A stretch of 64,000 bases of DNA from Thiobacillus sp. (GTDB taxonomy: Bacteria; Pseudomonadota; Gammaproteobacteria; Burkholderiales; Thiobacillaceae). The position numbers were made by a program, and so were the translations under genes. The notes beneath the pieces were generated by a model that was not told the origin of the DNA, searched no databases, and was given only the letters and a program-made list of their open reading frames with translations. How positions within the stretch are numbered: the stretch's first letter is position 1; each line of letters begins with the position of its first letter. Below, piece by piece: positions 1-8,953 of the stretch. The stretch spans positions 1 to 64,000 of the forward strand of contig JANJWS010000030.1 of the NCBI GenBank assembly GCA_024709425.1. The letters are read 5' to 3'.

Positions 1-119
1 CGAATCCGGCCTGCCCCTTGCGGGTGCAAAGGCAGGCGCGTGAGCAGGCGTGCCAGCGGGTGCGTAGCGGTCTCACCCATCCGGTGAAGGCGGTCGAAGG
101 CAGAATGTTCGGCGTTCAT
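1..119 (-). CDS. Possible 5' end of a minus-strand gene running off the window
   Basis: A minus-strand frame opens with ATG at 119 and stays open to the left edge, giving 39 codons. The reading is arginine- and leucine-rich (starting MNAEHSAFDR) with mostly G/C third positions. It lies downstream of, and in the same direction as, the exported-protein gene that ends at 296, from which a hairpin terminator separates it. No clear ribosome binding site is visible and no family is recognised. It may be non-coding. Confidence 0.3.
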   Translation of the reverse strand, partial: MNAEHSAFDRLHRMGETATHPLARLLTRLPLHPQGAGRI

Positions 120-226
120 GCGGCATTCACGGAGGCAGAGAGCGGTCAACTGCGGTTTTCAGGATTATTCCCGATCGGCTGCGGCATGGCTACACCGTGC
201 CAACGGAGCTGCGACCCTGGCGCACC

Positions 227-257
227 AAAAAAAGTGCCCGGCATGCGCCGGGCACTT
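227..257 (-). terminator. Rho-independent terminator of the repeat-containing exported protein gene
   Basis: A 9-bp GC-rich stem (234-242 with 247-255, extended by two A-T pairs) encloses a 4-nt loop. On the minus strand it is followed by a run of seven T. It begins 39 bp after the stop codon of the gene at 296-2041. Confidence 0.85.
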
Positions 258-295
258 GTCACGTGCGCTGCCCGGACGGGCAGCGAAGGAGAGGT

Positions 296-2041
296 TCAAT
301 AGAAATCGGAGCCCAGTTCCTCGACCCCAAGGCGCCGCACGGTAGCGTCATCATACTCGATACCGTAATAGTAGACGGTGTTCGGCGAGAGCGCGCAGTA
401 CCCCGGCCCGGTCACGATCATGGGCCGCGTGTTCGAGGTCGCCTTGCACGCGGTGCTGACACTGTCATAGGTCGCCGTCGGGCTGGTGCTCAGCCACGTC
501 CGCACATACAGCCCGATGTTGCCGCCATCATAGTTGCTCGTACGGATGTACTTGATGCTCTGGCCTGCGGTAGAGTTCGACGTGTAGCGGAGCACCAACT
601 GCTTGCCCGAGCCGAACGTCACCGTGTGGCTCGTGCTGGTGCCGTAGATCGTGCCGGTGTAGCTGGTCTGTGCCGCGCAACCAACGTTGGAGCTGGTCGC
701 CCACAAGCCGTTCAGGCAGCCCGGGACGTAACTCACCTTGTCCGTCGCCACGCCGCTTTGGTCCGCAACGGTGCGGTTGGGCATCGACGGCGGCACCCAC
801 AGCCCCTTGCCGACACCCGGGTCGGTGCTGGATACCGTCTGGGTGGAGAAGCTTGCCGTGACCGTGCAGCTCGCGATGATCTTGCCAGTGGTGTAGGTGC
901 TACCCGACAGCGTGCCGGCCGGACAGGTACCGCCCATGGTCGCGACATCCCCGGTGGTGGTCGGGGTCAGGGTGATCTGGACAGTGCCGTTGTACGCTAC
1001 GTTCTTGCTCGTGGGGCTGACGCTACCGTTGGTTGCGCTCGCGGTCACCGTGTAGGCGCGCGGTGCCGAGCAGGACGCGTTGGCGGCGCCGCCCGTGCCG
1101 GTACAAGTCCAGGTGTAGGCCGTCGTGCCGGCGGTAACGGTCGGCGCTGCGGCGGTGGCGTCGCACAGGTTGGTCGTGGGTGCCGGGACGGTCCACGTGC
1201 CGCTCGCGGTGCCGCAGTCGCCGGGGAGCGCATCGCTGAAGCTCGCCGTCACGGTGCAGTTGGCGTTCACGGCACCGGTGGTGAACGAGTTGCCGCTCGC
1301 GCTGCCGCCACAGGTGCTGCTCCAGCTGGTGCCGTAGCCCGTCGCGGGCGTCGCGGTGACCGTGGCGGTGCCGCCAGGAGGGACGCCCTGGCTGGCGGGC
1401 GAAACCTCGCCATTCGTCGAGCCATTGTCGGTCGCCGTCACGGTATAACCCCGCGTGGCGGAACAGTTGGCCTCATGGCCGCCGTTCAGGCTCAGGCAGG
1501 ACCAGGTGAAGTTGGTTGGGCTGCTGATCCACAGCGCCGGCGTGCCATAACGGTAGTCACACTTGTCGCCGTTGGTCGGCATTTCGGTGACGAACGCGCC
1601 GTTCGCGATGCCGCAGACGGCGTCGACCGGATTTGTAGGGGTCGTGTTGGTGATATCCGCCGCCCGCGCAACCACGGCGCTGGAGGGCTTGACGAACACG
1701 GTGGCGGTGGTGGAGGTGATGGTATCCGCAGGGTCAGCCGGCGTGCCGTCTACAGTGAACGGAAACGTGTTCGAGCCCCCCAGGCCGACCGGGGTCGTGT
1801 AATAGATGGCCTTATTGGCAGGATAGGTACCAGCGACGTCGCCGGTAACAGAGTCGCCATCCATCAGCCAGTTGATGGATGTCAGAGCGCCGTTACAAGA
1901 AGCTTGCAGCTGCAGGCTCTGCCCTTCGGTGATGATCGAGTTGACGGGGGTGACCGTACAGGTAATCTCTGCCGCGACCGAGGGGCCGCTGAGAATTCCG
2001 AGAGCGATCGCGACCCAGAGCTTGTTGTGCTGCAGATTCAT
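296..2041 (-). CDS. Exported protein with InlB-B/bacterial-repeat-like beta domains
   Basis: This 581-residue protein starts with a signal peptide (positively charged start, hydrophobic core, cleavage near SVAA-E). Near the N-terminus is an Ig-like stretch. In the middle two copies of a Cys-containing beta module are visible, each with the pattern Y-T-V-T-A...G-V-S-P...C-T-V-T-A-S-F-S, alternating with Cys-rich segments carrying W-x-C. The C-terminal ~150 residues form a Tyr/Ser/Thr-rich domain. There is no PEP-CTERM tail or visible outer-membrane anchor. The start at 2041 is chosen because AAGGA lies 6 nt upstream and the signal peptide begins there; the frame is open further upstream and an ATG two codons earlier is also possible. 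It may be a surface or secreted adhesin-like protein and a possible substrate of the T2SS encoded 3 kb away; that link is inference. No enzymatic motif was recognised. Confidence 0.8.
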   Translation of the reverse strand: MNLQHNKLWVAIALGILSGPSVAAEITCTVTPVNSIITEGQSLQLQASCNGALTSINWLMDGDSVTGDVAGTYPANKAIYYTTPVGLGGSNTFPFTVDGTPADPADTITSTTATVFVKPSSAVVARAADITNTTPTNPVDAVCGIANGAFVTEMPTNGDKCDYRYGTPALWISSPTNFTWSCLSLNGGHEANCSATRGYTVTATDNGSTNGEVSPASQGVPPGGTATVTATPATGYGTSWSSTCGGSASGNSFTTGAVNANCTVTASFSDALPGDCGTASGTWTVPAPTTNLCDATAAAPTVTAGTTAYTWTCTGTGGAANASCSAPRAYTVTASATNGSVSPTSKNVAYNGTVQITLTPTTTGDVATMGGTCPAGTLSGSTYTTGKIIASCTVTASFSTQTVSSTDPGVGKGLWVPPSMPNRTVADQSGVATDKVSYVPGCLNGLWATSSNVGCAAQTSYTGTIYGTSTSHTVTFGSGKQLVLRYTSNSTAGQSIKYIRTSNYDGGNIGLYVRTWLSTSPTATYDSVSTACKATSNTRPMIVTGPGYCALSPNTVYYYGIEYDDATVRRLGVEELGSDFY

Positions 2042-2389
2042 TGCCATTCCTTTCAAAAATGCGTCCCCTGGTGCGGGGGCCGGGGTTTGCCGAGGCAGGC
2101 GCAGGCTGCCGGCGACCCAGGTGATGCAAAAACCACAAAAACGACCGGGAATTATATCGCAATTCGCTAATATTCCAGTGCCGCCGACGAGCGATCCCAA
2201 AGTGTGGGGGATTGGAGACCGAATCACCCTTATAGATTGTTACGGCTGAGCTCCCGTTTTCTTGAGCAGTTTTTTTCGCGCCGAGGTCAGTCATCGCGCA
2301 GCTCGCAGAAAACCCGCTTTCCGACTCATGTCTTTCGGGGAAAGTTCCCGGTACACGTCGACGAACGCCCACGATCGCGTTCGCCCAGG

Positions 2390-2421
2390 AAAAATAAAAA
2401 ACCCGCCTGTTTCCAGGCGGG
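2390..2421 (-). terminator. Rho-independent terminator after the FPYYTV-type exported protein
   Basis: An 8-bp stem (2402-2409 with 2414-2421) with a TTTC loop is followed on the minus strand by a T-rich run (2390-2401). It lies about 50 bp beyond the stop codon of the gene at 2470-3870. The 348-bp gap 2042-2469 otherwise shows no gene. Confidence 0.85.
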
Positions 2422-2469
2422 TCGGATGCAGCTTTGGGCGTCCGCTTGCGCGGACGCGCTTATTATCGA

Positions 2470-3870
2470 TTAGTCGACGATGTAGCCACGAACAATGGTG
2501 TGCTCGGTGCTGGAGCCGTAGTTGACGGTGGCGTCCGTACCATCACGCATGATGGCGGAGAAACCAATCGCCGGCAGGCCCGCCATGCCGTTCAGGCCAG
2601 TCTCTGCGGCATCGTCTTCGATGAAGCTCAGACGCGCCCAGCCGGAGCTGCCCACTGCGCTGGTGTCGATGGTCAGACGGTTGGTGCCCGAACCGAACAC
2701 GCTGCTGCTGTTGAAGTCGATCACGTTGGCTTCGTAGCACAGCGTCGCGGGGGAACCCTCGGGAGGCGCCGGCGAGAACTGGGTTTCGCCAACGTTGATT
2801 TCCGTGGCCTCTTCGCGGTTGTAGAGGGTGACGGAGATGTCGTCGCAGGACACAGACGTGAACGTCGCGCTGAACGGCGCCGCCACCGTGCCATCCGTGT
2901 AGTGGTGCTTGGTCGGGAACGTCACCACCCAGCTGGTCGAGGTGTTGCCGCCGCCGGTGGCGAACTCGTTGATCACCGAGCTTGCCTGCAGCAGGTTGGT
3001 CACCGCGTCTTCCGAGCCGACAACGACATTGGACACGACGTTGCCGTTATCCAGGAAGTTGATGGTCGAAACGGCATCACCGTAAGCCAGGTCAGGACGC
3101 ACGTCGCCAGGCGCGTAGACGATGTTGCCACCGGTCTGGAAGTTCTCGATCGCGGTCGGCTCGGCATCGATCGCCTTGCCGCTGGCAACGTTGATGTAGG
3201 TCACGTGGCCCTTCAGGATGTTCACCGGCGCATCGAGATAGGCCAGATTGGTGCCCACGTCGAGGAACAGGTTGTCCACGGTCGCGCAGTCACGCGGCAC
3301 GTTGCTCACGTGCTTGGCGTTGTATTCGAGCGTGTTGGTCGAGGTGGCGGTGTCGCGATCGCTCACGCCCATCAGGATGACTTCGAAGTAGCCTTCCTGG
3401 ACGCGGCTCAGGCTCGATCCGGCGCTGTCGGTGAGCAGCGAGTTGGTGAAGGCGACTTCACCCTTGGCGCCGTCAGCGGCGCGGTCGGCGTTCGCCACCA
3501 TGCCCGGCAGACGCGGCGAGGTGCAGGTCTTGTCCCAGGTGCGGACCACGGCACCGTCGCCGCTGGCGGTGATGACACCGTTCCACACGTCGTACGGCGA
3601 CAGGATGACGTTGAAGTCACGGACTTCACGGCTGTTCAGGGCTTCGCGGAAGCGAATCTTGAAGACCGCGGTCTTGTCGGAAGTGTTGGTCACGGAGAAC
3701 AGGGTGTCGAACCCGTTCTTCACAGTGTAGTAGGGGAACAGGAGAACCTGGCCGACGTTGTTTTGCGAAACGTTCATGGCGTGAGCCGGAGCCGCCATCA
3801 GCATGGCGCCACCGCTGACAGCCGAAGCAACAGCCAGGGTCACGAGTTTTTTGCGGATATCAAATTTCAT
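2470..3870 (-). CDS. Conserved exported protein of unknown function (N-terminal FPYYTV motif)
   Basis: The 466-residue protein has a clear signal peptide with predicted cleavage after AHA. The mature protein starts with a segment containing VGQVLLFPYYTV, followed by a beta-rich region resembling an extracellular or S-layer-like beta sandwich. It has few cysteines, no membrane segment after the signal, and no PEP-CTERM tail. I recognise the N-terminal pattern as recurring in uncharacterised proteins of Proteobacteria but know no function. The start is decided by AAGGAG 8 nt upstream of ATG at 3870. It is monocistronic: a strong terminator follows, and a 16-bp palindrome lies 42 bp upstream of the start. 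Confidence 0.85.
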   Translation of the reverse strand: MKFDIRKKLVTLAVASAVSGGAMLMAAPAHAMNVSQNNVGQVLLFPYYTVKNGFDTLFSVTNTSDKTAVFKIRFREALNSREVRDFNVILSPYDVWNGVITASGDGAVVRTWDKTCTSPRLPGMVANADRAADGAKGEVAFTNSLLTDSAGSSLSRVQEGYFEVILMGVSDRDTATSTNTLEYNAKHVSNVPRDCATVDNLFLDVGTNLAYLDAPVNILKGHVTYINVASGKAIDAEPTAIENFQTGGNIVYAPGDVRPDLAYGDAVSTINFLDNGNVVSNVVVGSEDAVTNLLQASSVINEFATGGGNTSTSWVVTFPTKHHYTDGTVAAPFSATFTSVSCDDISVTLYNREEATEINVGETQFSPAPPEGSPATLCYEANVIDFNSSSVFGSGTNRLTIDTSAVGSSGWARLSFIEDDAAETGLNGMAGLPAIGFSAIMRDGTDATVNYGSSTEHTIVRGYIVD

Positions 3871-3911
3871 CAGTAACACTCCTTGCAAGGTAAAGAAAAA
3901 CCACCATTAAA

Positions 3912-3927
3912 AGCCAAGCGCTTGGCT
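3912..3927. promoter_or_regulatory. Perfect 16-bp palindrome upstream of an exported protein gene
   Basis: AGCCAAGCGCTTGGCT is fully self-complementary and lies 42 bp upstream of the ATG at 3870, where an operator would be expected. No matching regulator is encoded nearby. It could be an operator or part of a leader hairpin; no T-run follows it on either strand. Confidence 0.45.
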
Positions 3928-3982
3928 AGCTACAACACTTTTACCAACATCTTCGGCGCCACACGCTGCAATGCCCAAGCTG

Positions 3983-4432
3983 TCAGTTGGCTGTGTACCA
4001 CCAGTCCCGATTCTTGTAAATCCATTTCTCGGAAATGAGCTTTCGGGTTTCCACGGCCTCCCCGCCAGACCCTGGGAGCAAAACCCGGTAAGTCACTTCC
4101 ACCGAAACAGTAGCAACGGCAGGGACATCATAACTGACGTTAACAACCCGTGCCACGCGCCAATTCGCTACACGCCCGTACTTGCCCTTGTATTGTTGCA
4201 CGGTTACAACAGAACGATACTCGGGCGTTGTAAACAGATAGGCCGCATCAAGGTCGCTTTTGATGACGGCTTGCCAGCGCGCTTCAGCGCGCTGTTTCAG
4301 CACGTCGCGCTGGGATTCCTGCCAGGCTTCGCTGAACTCGGGCTGCAGCATCGCGCAACCTGGCAACGTGACCAGCCCGGCCGAAGCCAAGCCGGTTGCC
4401 AGAACCAACGCAAGCGTCTTCACTTGAAACAT
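3983..4432 (-). CDS. Small outer-membrane-type lipoprotein of unknown function
   Basis: This 149-residue protein has a type II signal peptide ending in the lipobox LPGC (Cys about 26), followed by Ala, so it is probably sorted to the outer membrane. The mature part is alpha/beta: a helix (EAWQ...LKQRAEARW), a segment YLFTTPEYR, and later strands ending in W-I-Y-K-N-R-D-W-W-Y. That general pattern resembles NTF2-like/SnoaL-type small domains, but I cannot assign it. A GGAG lies about 10 nt upstream of the start. It precedes the FPYYTV-type gene on the same strand with a 112-bp gap, so it may be transcribed separately. The 243 bp between 4433 and 4675 contain no gene that I can support. Confidence 0.75.
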   Translation of the reverse strand: MFQVKTLALVLATGLASAGLVTLPGCAMLQPEFSEAWQESQRDVLKQRAEARWQAVIKSDLDAAYLFTTPEYRSVVTVQQYKGKYGRVANWRVARVVNVSYDVPAVATVSVEVTYRVLLPGSGGEAVETRKLISEKWIYKNRDWWYTAN

Positions 4433-4675
4433 TCTATGCTGACTCCATCCACTTCATTTCATTGCACGTTGGCAACGAATCCCAATGACGGCTCTGCGTC
4501 TGGAAACTTTAGTCCTGATCGGTAGATCAGATCGGGCCATGTGACCCGGCACCCGCCGCGCGCGATCCACCACCGTTCTGCCCCGCTTTCAGGCGGGACT
4601 TTCCTCACGCTCATTCATCTATATACGGGCCCCAATCCGGGCTGGCCTCGAATCGGCAGTCAAAGCGTGCGGGCC

Positions 4676-5302
4676 TCACAGCAAGGTCCGGTACTTGCGG
4701 TACAGCGCCAGCACCTTGGGGACATAGGCCTGCGTTTCACGGTACGGCGGAATCCGCCTTCCATGCCGGATGACCGCGTTTTCGCCGGCATTGTAGGCGG
4801 CGACCGCCAGCTCGACATTGTTATCGAACATGTCCAGCAGGTCACGCAGGTACCGGGTGCCACCGCGGATGTTCTGCCTCGGATCGAAGGCATCCTTGAC
4901 GGCGTAGCGGCGGGCGGTCGCCGGCATGAGCTGCATCAAGCCCTGGGCCCCGACCCGCGATACGGCCTGGGGGTTGTAACCGGATTCGGCGGTAATCACG
5001 GCGTGCACCAGGGCCGCCTCGACACCGGCCTCGTCCGCCGCCTTTTCGATCTGCGGCGCGAACGCGGCGACGTTGCCCTTGAGCGCCTCGGCGCCGGCAC
5101 GATTGCCCTTGCCGTACGCTTCCATCAGGCTGGAAAGCCGCTGGTAATGCGCATGATCGGGCGTGTTGGTGAAATGCTCCACGCCATGCTCGTCGGCGTA
5201 GACATACACGTCGGCATGTGCCGACGTGACAAGCAGGGCAAGCCCCATGGCAAAGACCGCCCCGGTCAGGGGCCTGCTGGCAATGGTATCCACGGGCGCC
5301 AT
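4676..5302 (-). CDS. Lytic transglycosylase (SLT-type, family 1) with signal peptide
   Basis: This 208-residue periplasmic enzyme is predicted to cleave the beta-1,4 MurNAc-GlcNAc bond to 1,6-anhydro products. After a signal peptide (cleavage after SAHA) comes a short DUF4124-like stretch (VYVYADEHGVEHFTN), then an SLT domain. The domain shows the catalytic glutamate in AVITAESGYNPQAVSRVGA, the GLMQLMP motif and the AAYNAGENAV motif. The start at 5302 is picked because it gives a proper signal peptide; the frame is open further upstream and no strong ribosome binding site is seen. It sits 65 bp downstream of gspD on the same strand. A transglycosylase at the end of a T2SS operon fits opening the peptidoglycan for the secretin, though it could be a general wall enzyme. 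Confidence 0.88.
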   Translation of the reverse strand: MAPVDTIASRPLTGAVFAMGLALLVTSAHADVYVYADEHGVEHFTNTPDHAHYQRLSSLMEAYGKGNRAGAEALKGNVAAFAPQIEKAADEAGVEAALVHAVITAESGYNPQAVSRVGAQGLMQLMPATARRYAVKDAFDPRQNIRGGTRYLRDLLDMFDNNVELAVAAYNAGENAVIRHGRRIPPYRETQAYVPKVLALYRKYRTLL

Positions 5303-5367
5303 TCTACAACGAGATGCTGAAAACCAGGGCTTGCGGGACGTGCGGGCTCTTGCACAAGCCATGGAAA

Positions 5368-7554
5368 TCACCGCTTGTCGCGCTTCGGCACATCCGCAAT
5401 GGCCGCGCCCTTGCGAGCCTCGACCGGCTCGATTTCCACGGCTTTCAGCAATCGTTCAAGGCCTGTCAGGCGCTTCCGGTATTCACGGGTAATGGCTGCC
5501 ACGTCCGGCGTGTCGACCAGGACGCGCGGCGTGATGAGGATGATCAGTTCGGTGCGATTGTCACCCCAGCTCTGGGTGCCGAACAGGCCGCCGATCAGCG
5601 GGATCTGCGCGAGCAGCGGCAACCCTTCGGTAGCCTTGGTTTTTTCCTCCTTGATCAAACCGGCGAGGATGATGGTCTCGTCGGACTTGACGGTGACCGT
5701 GCTTTCGGCCGAACGCTTCTGGATGGTGGGCGAATCGATGCCGGAGGTGGTGGTGGGCGTCGCGTTGCTGACCTCCTGGCTGATTTCCATGGTGACCTGC
5801 CCGCCCGCGTTGACGCGTGGCGTTACTGAAAGCATCACGCCGGTTTCGGTGTACTGCACGGTGCTGATGATGCCGGTAGACGTCGTTGTGCTGGGCACGG
5901 TCTGGGTCTGGCTGATGGTGGGCACGCGATCGCCGACCTGGATCTTGGCGGTCTGGTTGTCTGCCACGGTGATATGCGGCGAGGACACGATCTTCAGCCG
6001 TGAATCGGTGGCGAGCGCATTGAGCACCGCACCGATGTCACCCGCCTTGCTGACCCACGAATAGGAGAACCCTGGCACAAGCGAAGCGATGCCCGATGCG
6101 CCACTGTCAAGCTTGCCGTTGATGCGTGCGCCCTTGCTGAAATACCACTCGAGTCCGTACTTGAGCTCGTCCTTGAGGGTGATCTCGGCGATGGTGACCT
6201 CGACCAATACCTGGCGCACCGCGGTGTCGAGCTTGCGGACGGCCGCTTCGATGCTCTCGTAGTCGGACGGGCTGGCGAGAATCAGAAGAGCGTTGTTGTC
6301 CTTGTCGGCGATGACGCGCACGTCCTGCGGCAGGCTCACGCTGTCGCCGGAGATGGCTGCCGCCGGGGCAGCAACCGGTGTCGCCGCCTTGCCGGGCGCC
6401 GCGGCCGGCTCGGTCGACTTGACTTCGGCGGGTGTCGCCCCGGGCGCGATCGCGGCGGGCGCTGTCGCCTTGCCCGCTGCGCCTTTCTTGCTGAAGACGT
6501 CGTTCAGCAAGCCCGCCAGTTGTTCGGCCTTGCCGTTCTGCACTTGATAGACGTACAGCCGTTGCCCCCCGCCGCCTGTACCCGGACGGTCCAGGCGTTC
6601 GACCCAGCTGCGTGCCTGTTCGAGGAATTTTGCCTGCGGGGTGACGACCAGAAGGGCGTTCAGGCGCTCGATGGGAATGATGCGGACCGCGCCCGCAAGG
6701 GGGCCGAGGTTCTTGTCGCCGAACAGTTTTTCAAGTTCGCCAAAGGCGGTGTTGACATCCACGCTCTGCAACGTGAACAGGCCGACCGACATGCCCGAAA
6801 TCCAGTCGACATCGAACATGTCGATGGTTTCCATCATGTGCTTGAGCTGCAGCTGGGTGCCGGCAAGGATGATGAGGTTGCGCAACGGATCCATGCGCAC
6901 GCTGGCGGTCTCGCCGGCAAGCGGTTCGAGGATCCTGGCCATGTCGGCCACGCCGATATGCTTGAGCGGCACCACCTGGATGCTGAAACCGCCGGGCAGC
7001 GGCCTGCTGCCATCCGCCAATTGCGGCGTGGCATTGCCTTTGCCCGCGGCGGCCGCGGGCACGATGCGGAATACACCGTCGCCTTCGCGAATCATGACGG
7101 CGCCGTTCATCCGCAGCAATTCTTCGAGCGTGTGCATGGCCGCGCTGCGCGGAATGGGCTTGGCGGTGCGCAGGGTCACCGTGCCGGCCACACGCGGATC
7201 GACGATGTAGTTCTCCCGCAGGATGTCGCCCAGGATGGTGCGCAACACCTCGCGCAAATCGGCGCCTTCGAAATTCAGGGTGAGGTTGCCGCCGGCGTCG
7301 GCGACGACAGGCGGCTTGGCGGCCGGCTTGACCACCACGCCGGTCCCGTAGAACACCTTGTACCGCTCGTCCGCTTCGGCCTTGGCGCGGGCCTCGGCGC
7401 TGAGGCCGGTGTCCGCCGCGGCCTCATCGGTCTTGCCCTCACCCTCCGGGGTGACCGGCCCCGGTGTGGTCGCGCATCCGCCGACTGCGACCGCCAGCAT
7501 GAGCGCGGCGGCGATACGGGTGGGTTGCATTGGTTTCAGGTATTGAATGTCCAT
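5368..7554 (-). CDS. gspD: Type II secretion system outer-membrane secretin GspD
   Basis: The 728-residue protein forms the outer-membrane channel of the T2SS. It carries a lipoprotein-type signal (lipobox VGGC), an N0 domain beginning LTLNFEGADLREVLRTI, N1-N3 ring modules, an Ala/Pro-rich low-complexity insert in N3 (about residues 365-420), and the C-terminal secretin domain with the conserved segment LPLLAQIPLIGGLFG and ITPRVL. The S-domain end is short and Lys/Arg-rich. The start at 7554 is the first ATG giving the lipoprotein signal; an ATG 8 codons later is an alternative. It is the last gsp gene of the operon, 77 bp after gspC. A lipidated secretin may reach the outer membrane without a separate pilotin; that is inference. 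Confidence 0.93.
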   Translation of the reverse strand: MDIQYLKPMQPTRIAAALMLAVAVGGCATTPGPVTPEGEGKTDEAAADTGLSAEARAKAEADERYKVFYGTGVVVKPAAKPPVVADAGGNLTLNFEGADLREVLRTILGDILRENYIVDPRVAGTVTLRTAKPIPRSAAMHTLEELLRMNGAVMIREGDGVFRIVPAAAAGKGNATPQLADGSRPLPGGFSIQVVPLKHIGVADMARILEPLAGETASVRMDPLRNLIILAGTQLQLKHMMETIDMFDVDWISGMSVGLFTLQSVDVNTAFGELEKLFGDKNLGPLAGAVRIIPIERLNALLVVTPQAKFLEQARSWVERLDRPGTGGGGQRLYVYQVQNGKAEQLAGLLNDVFSKKGAAGKATAPAAIAPGATPAEVKSTEPAAAPGKAATPVAAPAAAISGDSVSLPQDVRVIADKDNNALLILASPSDYESIEAAVRKLDTAVRQVLVEVTIAEITLKDELKYGLEWYFSKGARINGKLDSGASGIASLVPGFSYSWVSKAGDIGAVLNALATDSRLKIVSSPHITVADNQTAKIQVGDRVPTISQTQTVPSTTTSTGIISTVQYTETGVMLSVTPRVNAGGQVTMEISQEVSNATPTTTSGIDSPTIQKRSAESTVTVKSDETIILAGLIKEEKTKATEGLPLLAQIPLIGGLFGTQSWGDNRTELIILITPRVLVDTPDVAAITREYRKRLTGLERLLKAVEIEPVEARKGAAIADVPKRDKR

Positions 7555-7631
7555 GTCGCAATCAGTCCAGGTTGATTGGCGGGGCCGTGCGGTACCCGGG
7601 ATCCGGGTTTCGCTACCGTACACCTGCGCGG

Positions 7632-8363
7632 TTATTTGTAAAAATCCTTGAGCAGCGGATTGCGCCGGCGATCCTCGATGGTCTGCGGCGGCGCCGGAGG
7701 CGCCACCGGGCGCGCGGCCGGTGCTTCGACAGCCCCCGGTCTTCGCGACACGCCCGCCGGCTGCACGGCCCTCGCCGGCGCAACGGACGCCGCACCCTGG
7801 GCAGGCGCACCCGGCAAGACGCCGGCCTTGCCGGGCTGTCCCGCCGCCTGCGCGGCGGCCGGTCTGGGGCTCGGCTGAATCTTCAGCCGTACTTCTTCCC
7901 GGTCGTCGTATTGCGAGAACACGATGCGATGGGGCTCGACCGTTTCCAGTTGCAGGCCATTGATGATGTAGCCCTGATGGACCTGCCGTTCCTTGCCACT
8001 GGCGATTTCGCGCACGACGGCGATCCTGACTTCATCCGTGATGATCGTGCCCAGCAGCTGGAACTGGCCCTTCTTCATGGTGGGTGGCGGCGGTGGTGGC
8101 GGCGGCGGAACCGGCGGCGCCTCGCGGCGGCTCGGCACGAAGAGCGGGCGTTCCAGGGTGGCGTCGAAGGCCTTGTCCCTGGCCGGCAGGCGGAATTCGG
8201 GGTGAAGCACGGTTTCGACCGGCGCTGCCGCGGGCAGCCCGGGCACGCGGTGCCGCAGGCGCTCGTCATGCTGCCATGCGGTGCCGATCGCCACCACCAG
8301 GGCCGCATTGATGACGCCCCATCCAAGCCAGGCCAGGCGTTTGATGTCGAGCCGCGGCATCAT
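7632..8363 (-). CDS. gspC: GspC-like inner-membrane connector of the T2SS
   Basis: A 243-residue protein with one N-terminal membrane segment (about residues 10-30), a periplasmic linker with a run of ten prolines (about residues 83-94), and a homology-region-like domain (GQFQLLGTIITDEVRIAVVREI), followed by an Ala/Pro-rich tail. This matches short GspC proteins that link the inner-membrane platform to the secretin. No PDZ domain is visible, as in the shorter GspC/GspP variants. Its ATG overlaps the gspM stop (ATGA), so translation is probably coupled. The call rests on architecture and operon position; sequence divergence is high. Confidence 0.75.
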   Translation of the reverse strand: MMPRLDIKRLAWLGWGVINAALVVAIGTAWQHDERLRHRVPGLPAAAPVETVLHPEFRLPARDKAFDATLERPLFVPSRREAPPVPPPPPPPPPTMKKGQFQLLGTIITDEVRIAVVREIASGKERQVHQGYIINGLQLETVEPHRIVFSQYDDREEVRLKIQPSPRPAAAQAAGQPGKAGVLPGAPAQGAASVAPARAVQPAGVSRRPGAVEAPAARPVAPPAPPQTIEDRRRNPLLKDFYK

Positions 8364-8953
8364 GGCTTCTTCACCGCGGGCTCGCCGATTCGGGCAAAGG
8401 CATACAGGTCGAACTGAGCCTGGACGTCCGGCTCGACGCCCGGCGTGGGCCGGAAGACCCGTGTGATGGTCGAAAGGAAGACGAGGTTGTCGACGTAGAG
8501 ATAGGGCGCCGCCGTTTCCAGTTCGTACAAGGTCTTCTGCATGGCCGGCAGGGGCCCGCGCAAGCGGAAATTGACCGTCACCTTGCGGCGTGCGTCCTCG
8601 TCCTTGTGCGCGGCGATCTGGGTGCTTTCCACCTTGACCTGGTTCGCTTCGACGATGGCCAGCGCCATCTGCTGGATTTCGGCGGCAGCGAGCGCGGGTG
8701 CGCTGGCGGTCAGGTAGTAACGCTCGGCACGCTGTTTCCTGACGGCATCGATGTTCGCTTCGACATTTGTCTTCTGCGCGGCGATGCGCAGGTAACGCGC
8801 GGTCCGGTCCAGCTTCTCTTCGATCGCCGCATCGTAATGCTGGTGCGCCTGGCGCCAGGGGACGTAAACGGACACGGCGAGCAGGGCGATGACGCCGAGC
8901 AGCAGGGCGATGGCGAGCAGACGGCTTTGCATGGGAGTCAGCGTGCGCTTCAT
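8360..8953 (-). CDS. gspM: T2SS inner-membrane platform protein GspM (PilO-like)
   Basis: A 197-residue protein with a short cytoplasmic N-terminus, one membrane helix (about residues 12-32), a periplasmic coiled-coil-like helix (HYDAAIEEKLDRTARYLRIA) and a ferredoxin-like alpha/beta domain (VTVNFRLRGPLPAMQKTLYELE). It matches the shorter GspM (T2SSM_b) type that pairs with GspL. It overlaps gspL upstream and gspC downstream by 4 bp, typical of coupled translation. Confidence 0.82.
   Translation of the reverse strand: MKRTLTPMQSRLLAIALLLGVIALLAVSVYVPWRQAHQHYDAAIEEKLDRTARYLRIAAQKTNVEANIDAVRKQRAERYYLTASAPALAAAEIQQMALAIVEANQVKVESTQIAAHKDEDARRKVTVNFRLRGPLPAMQKTLYELETAAPYLYVDNLVFLSTITRVFRPTPGVEPDVQAQFDLYAFARIGEPAVKKP

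Noticed and set aside
197-2170. A 657-codon plus-strand open frame opposite the first exported protein
   Set aside because: Arg/Gly/Ala-rich composition, no family features and no ribosome binding site; it is a high-GC shadow of the minus-strand gene, which has a signal peptide and terminator.
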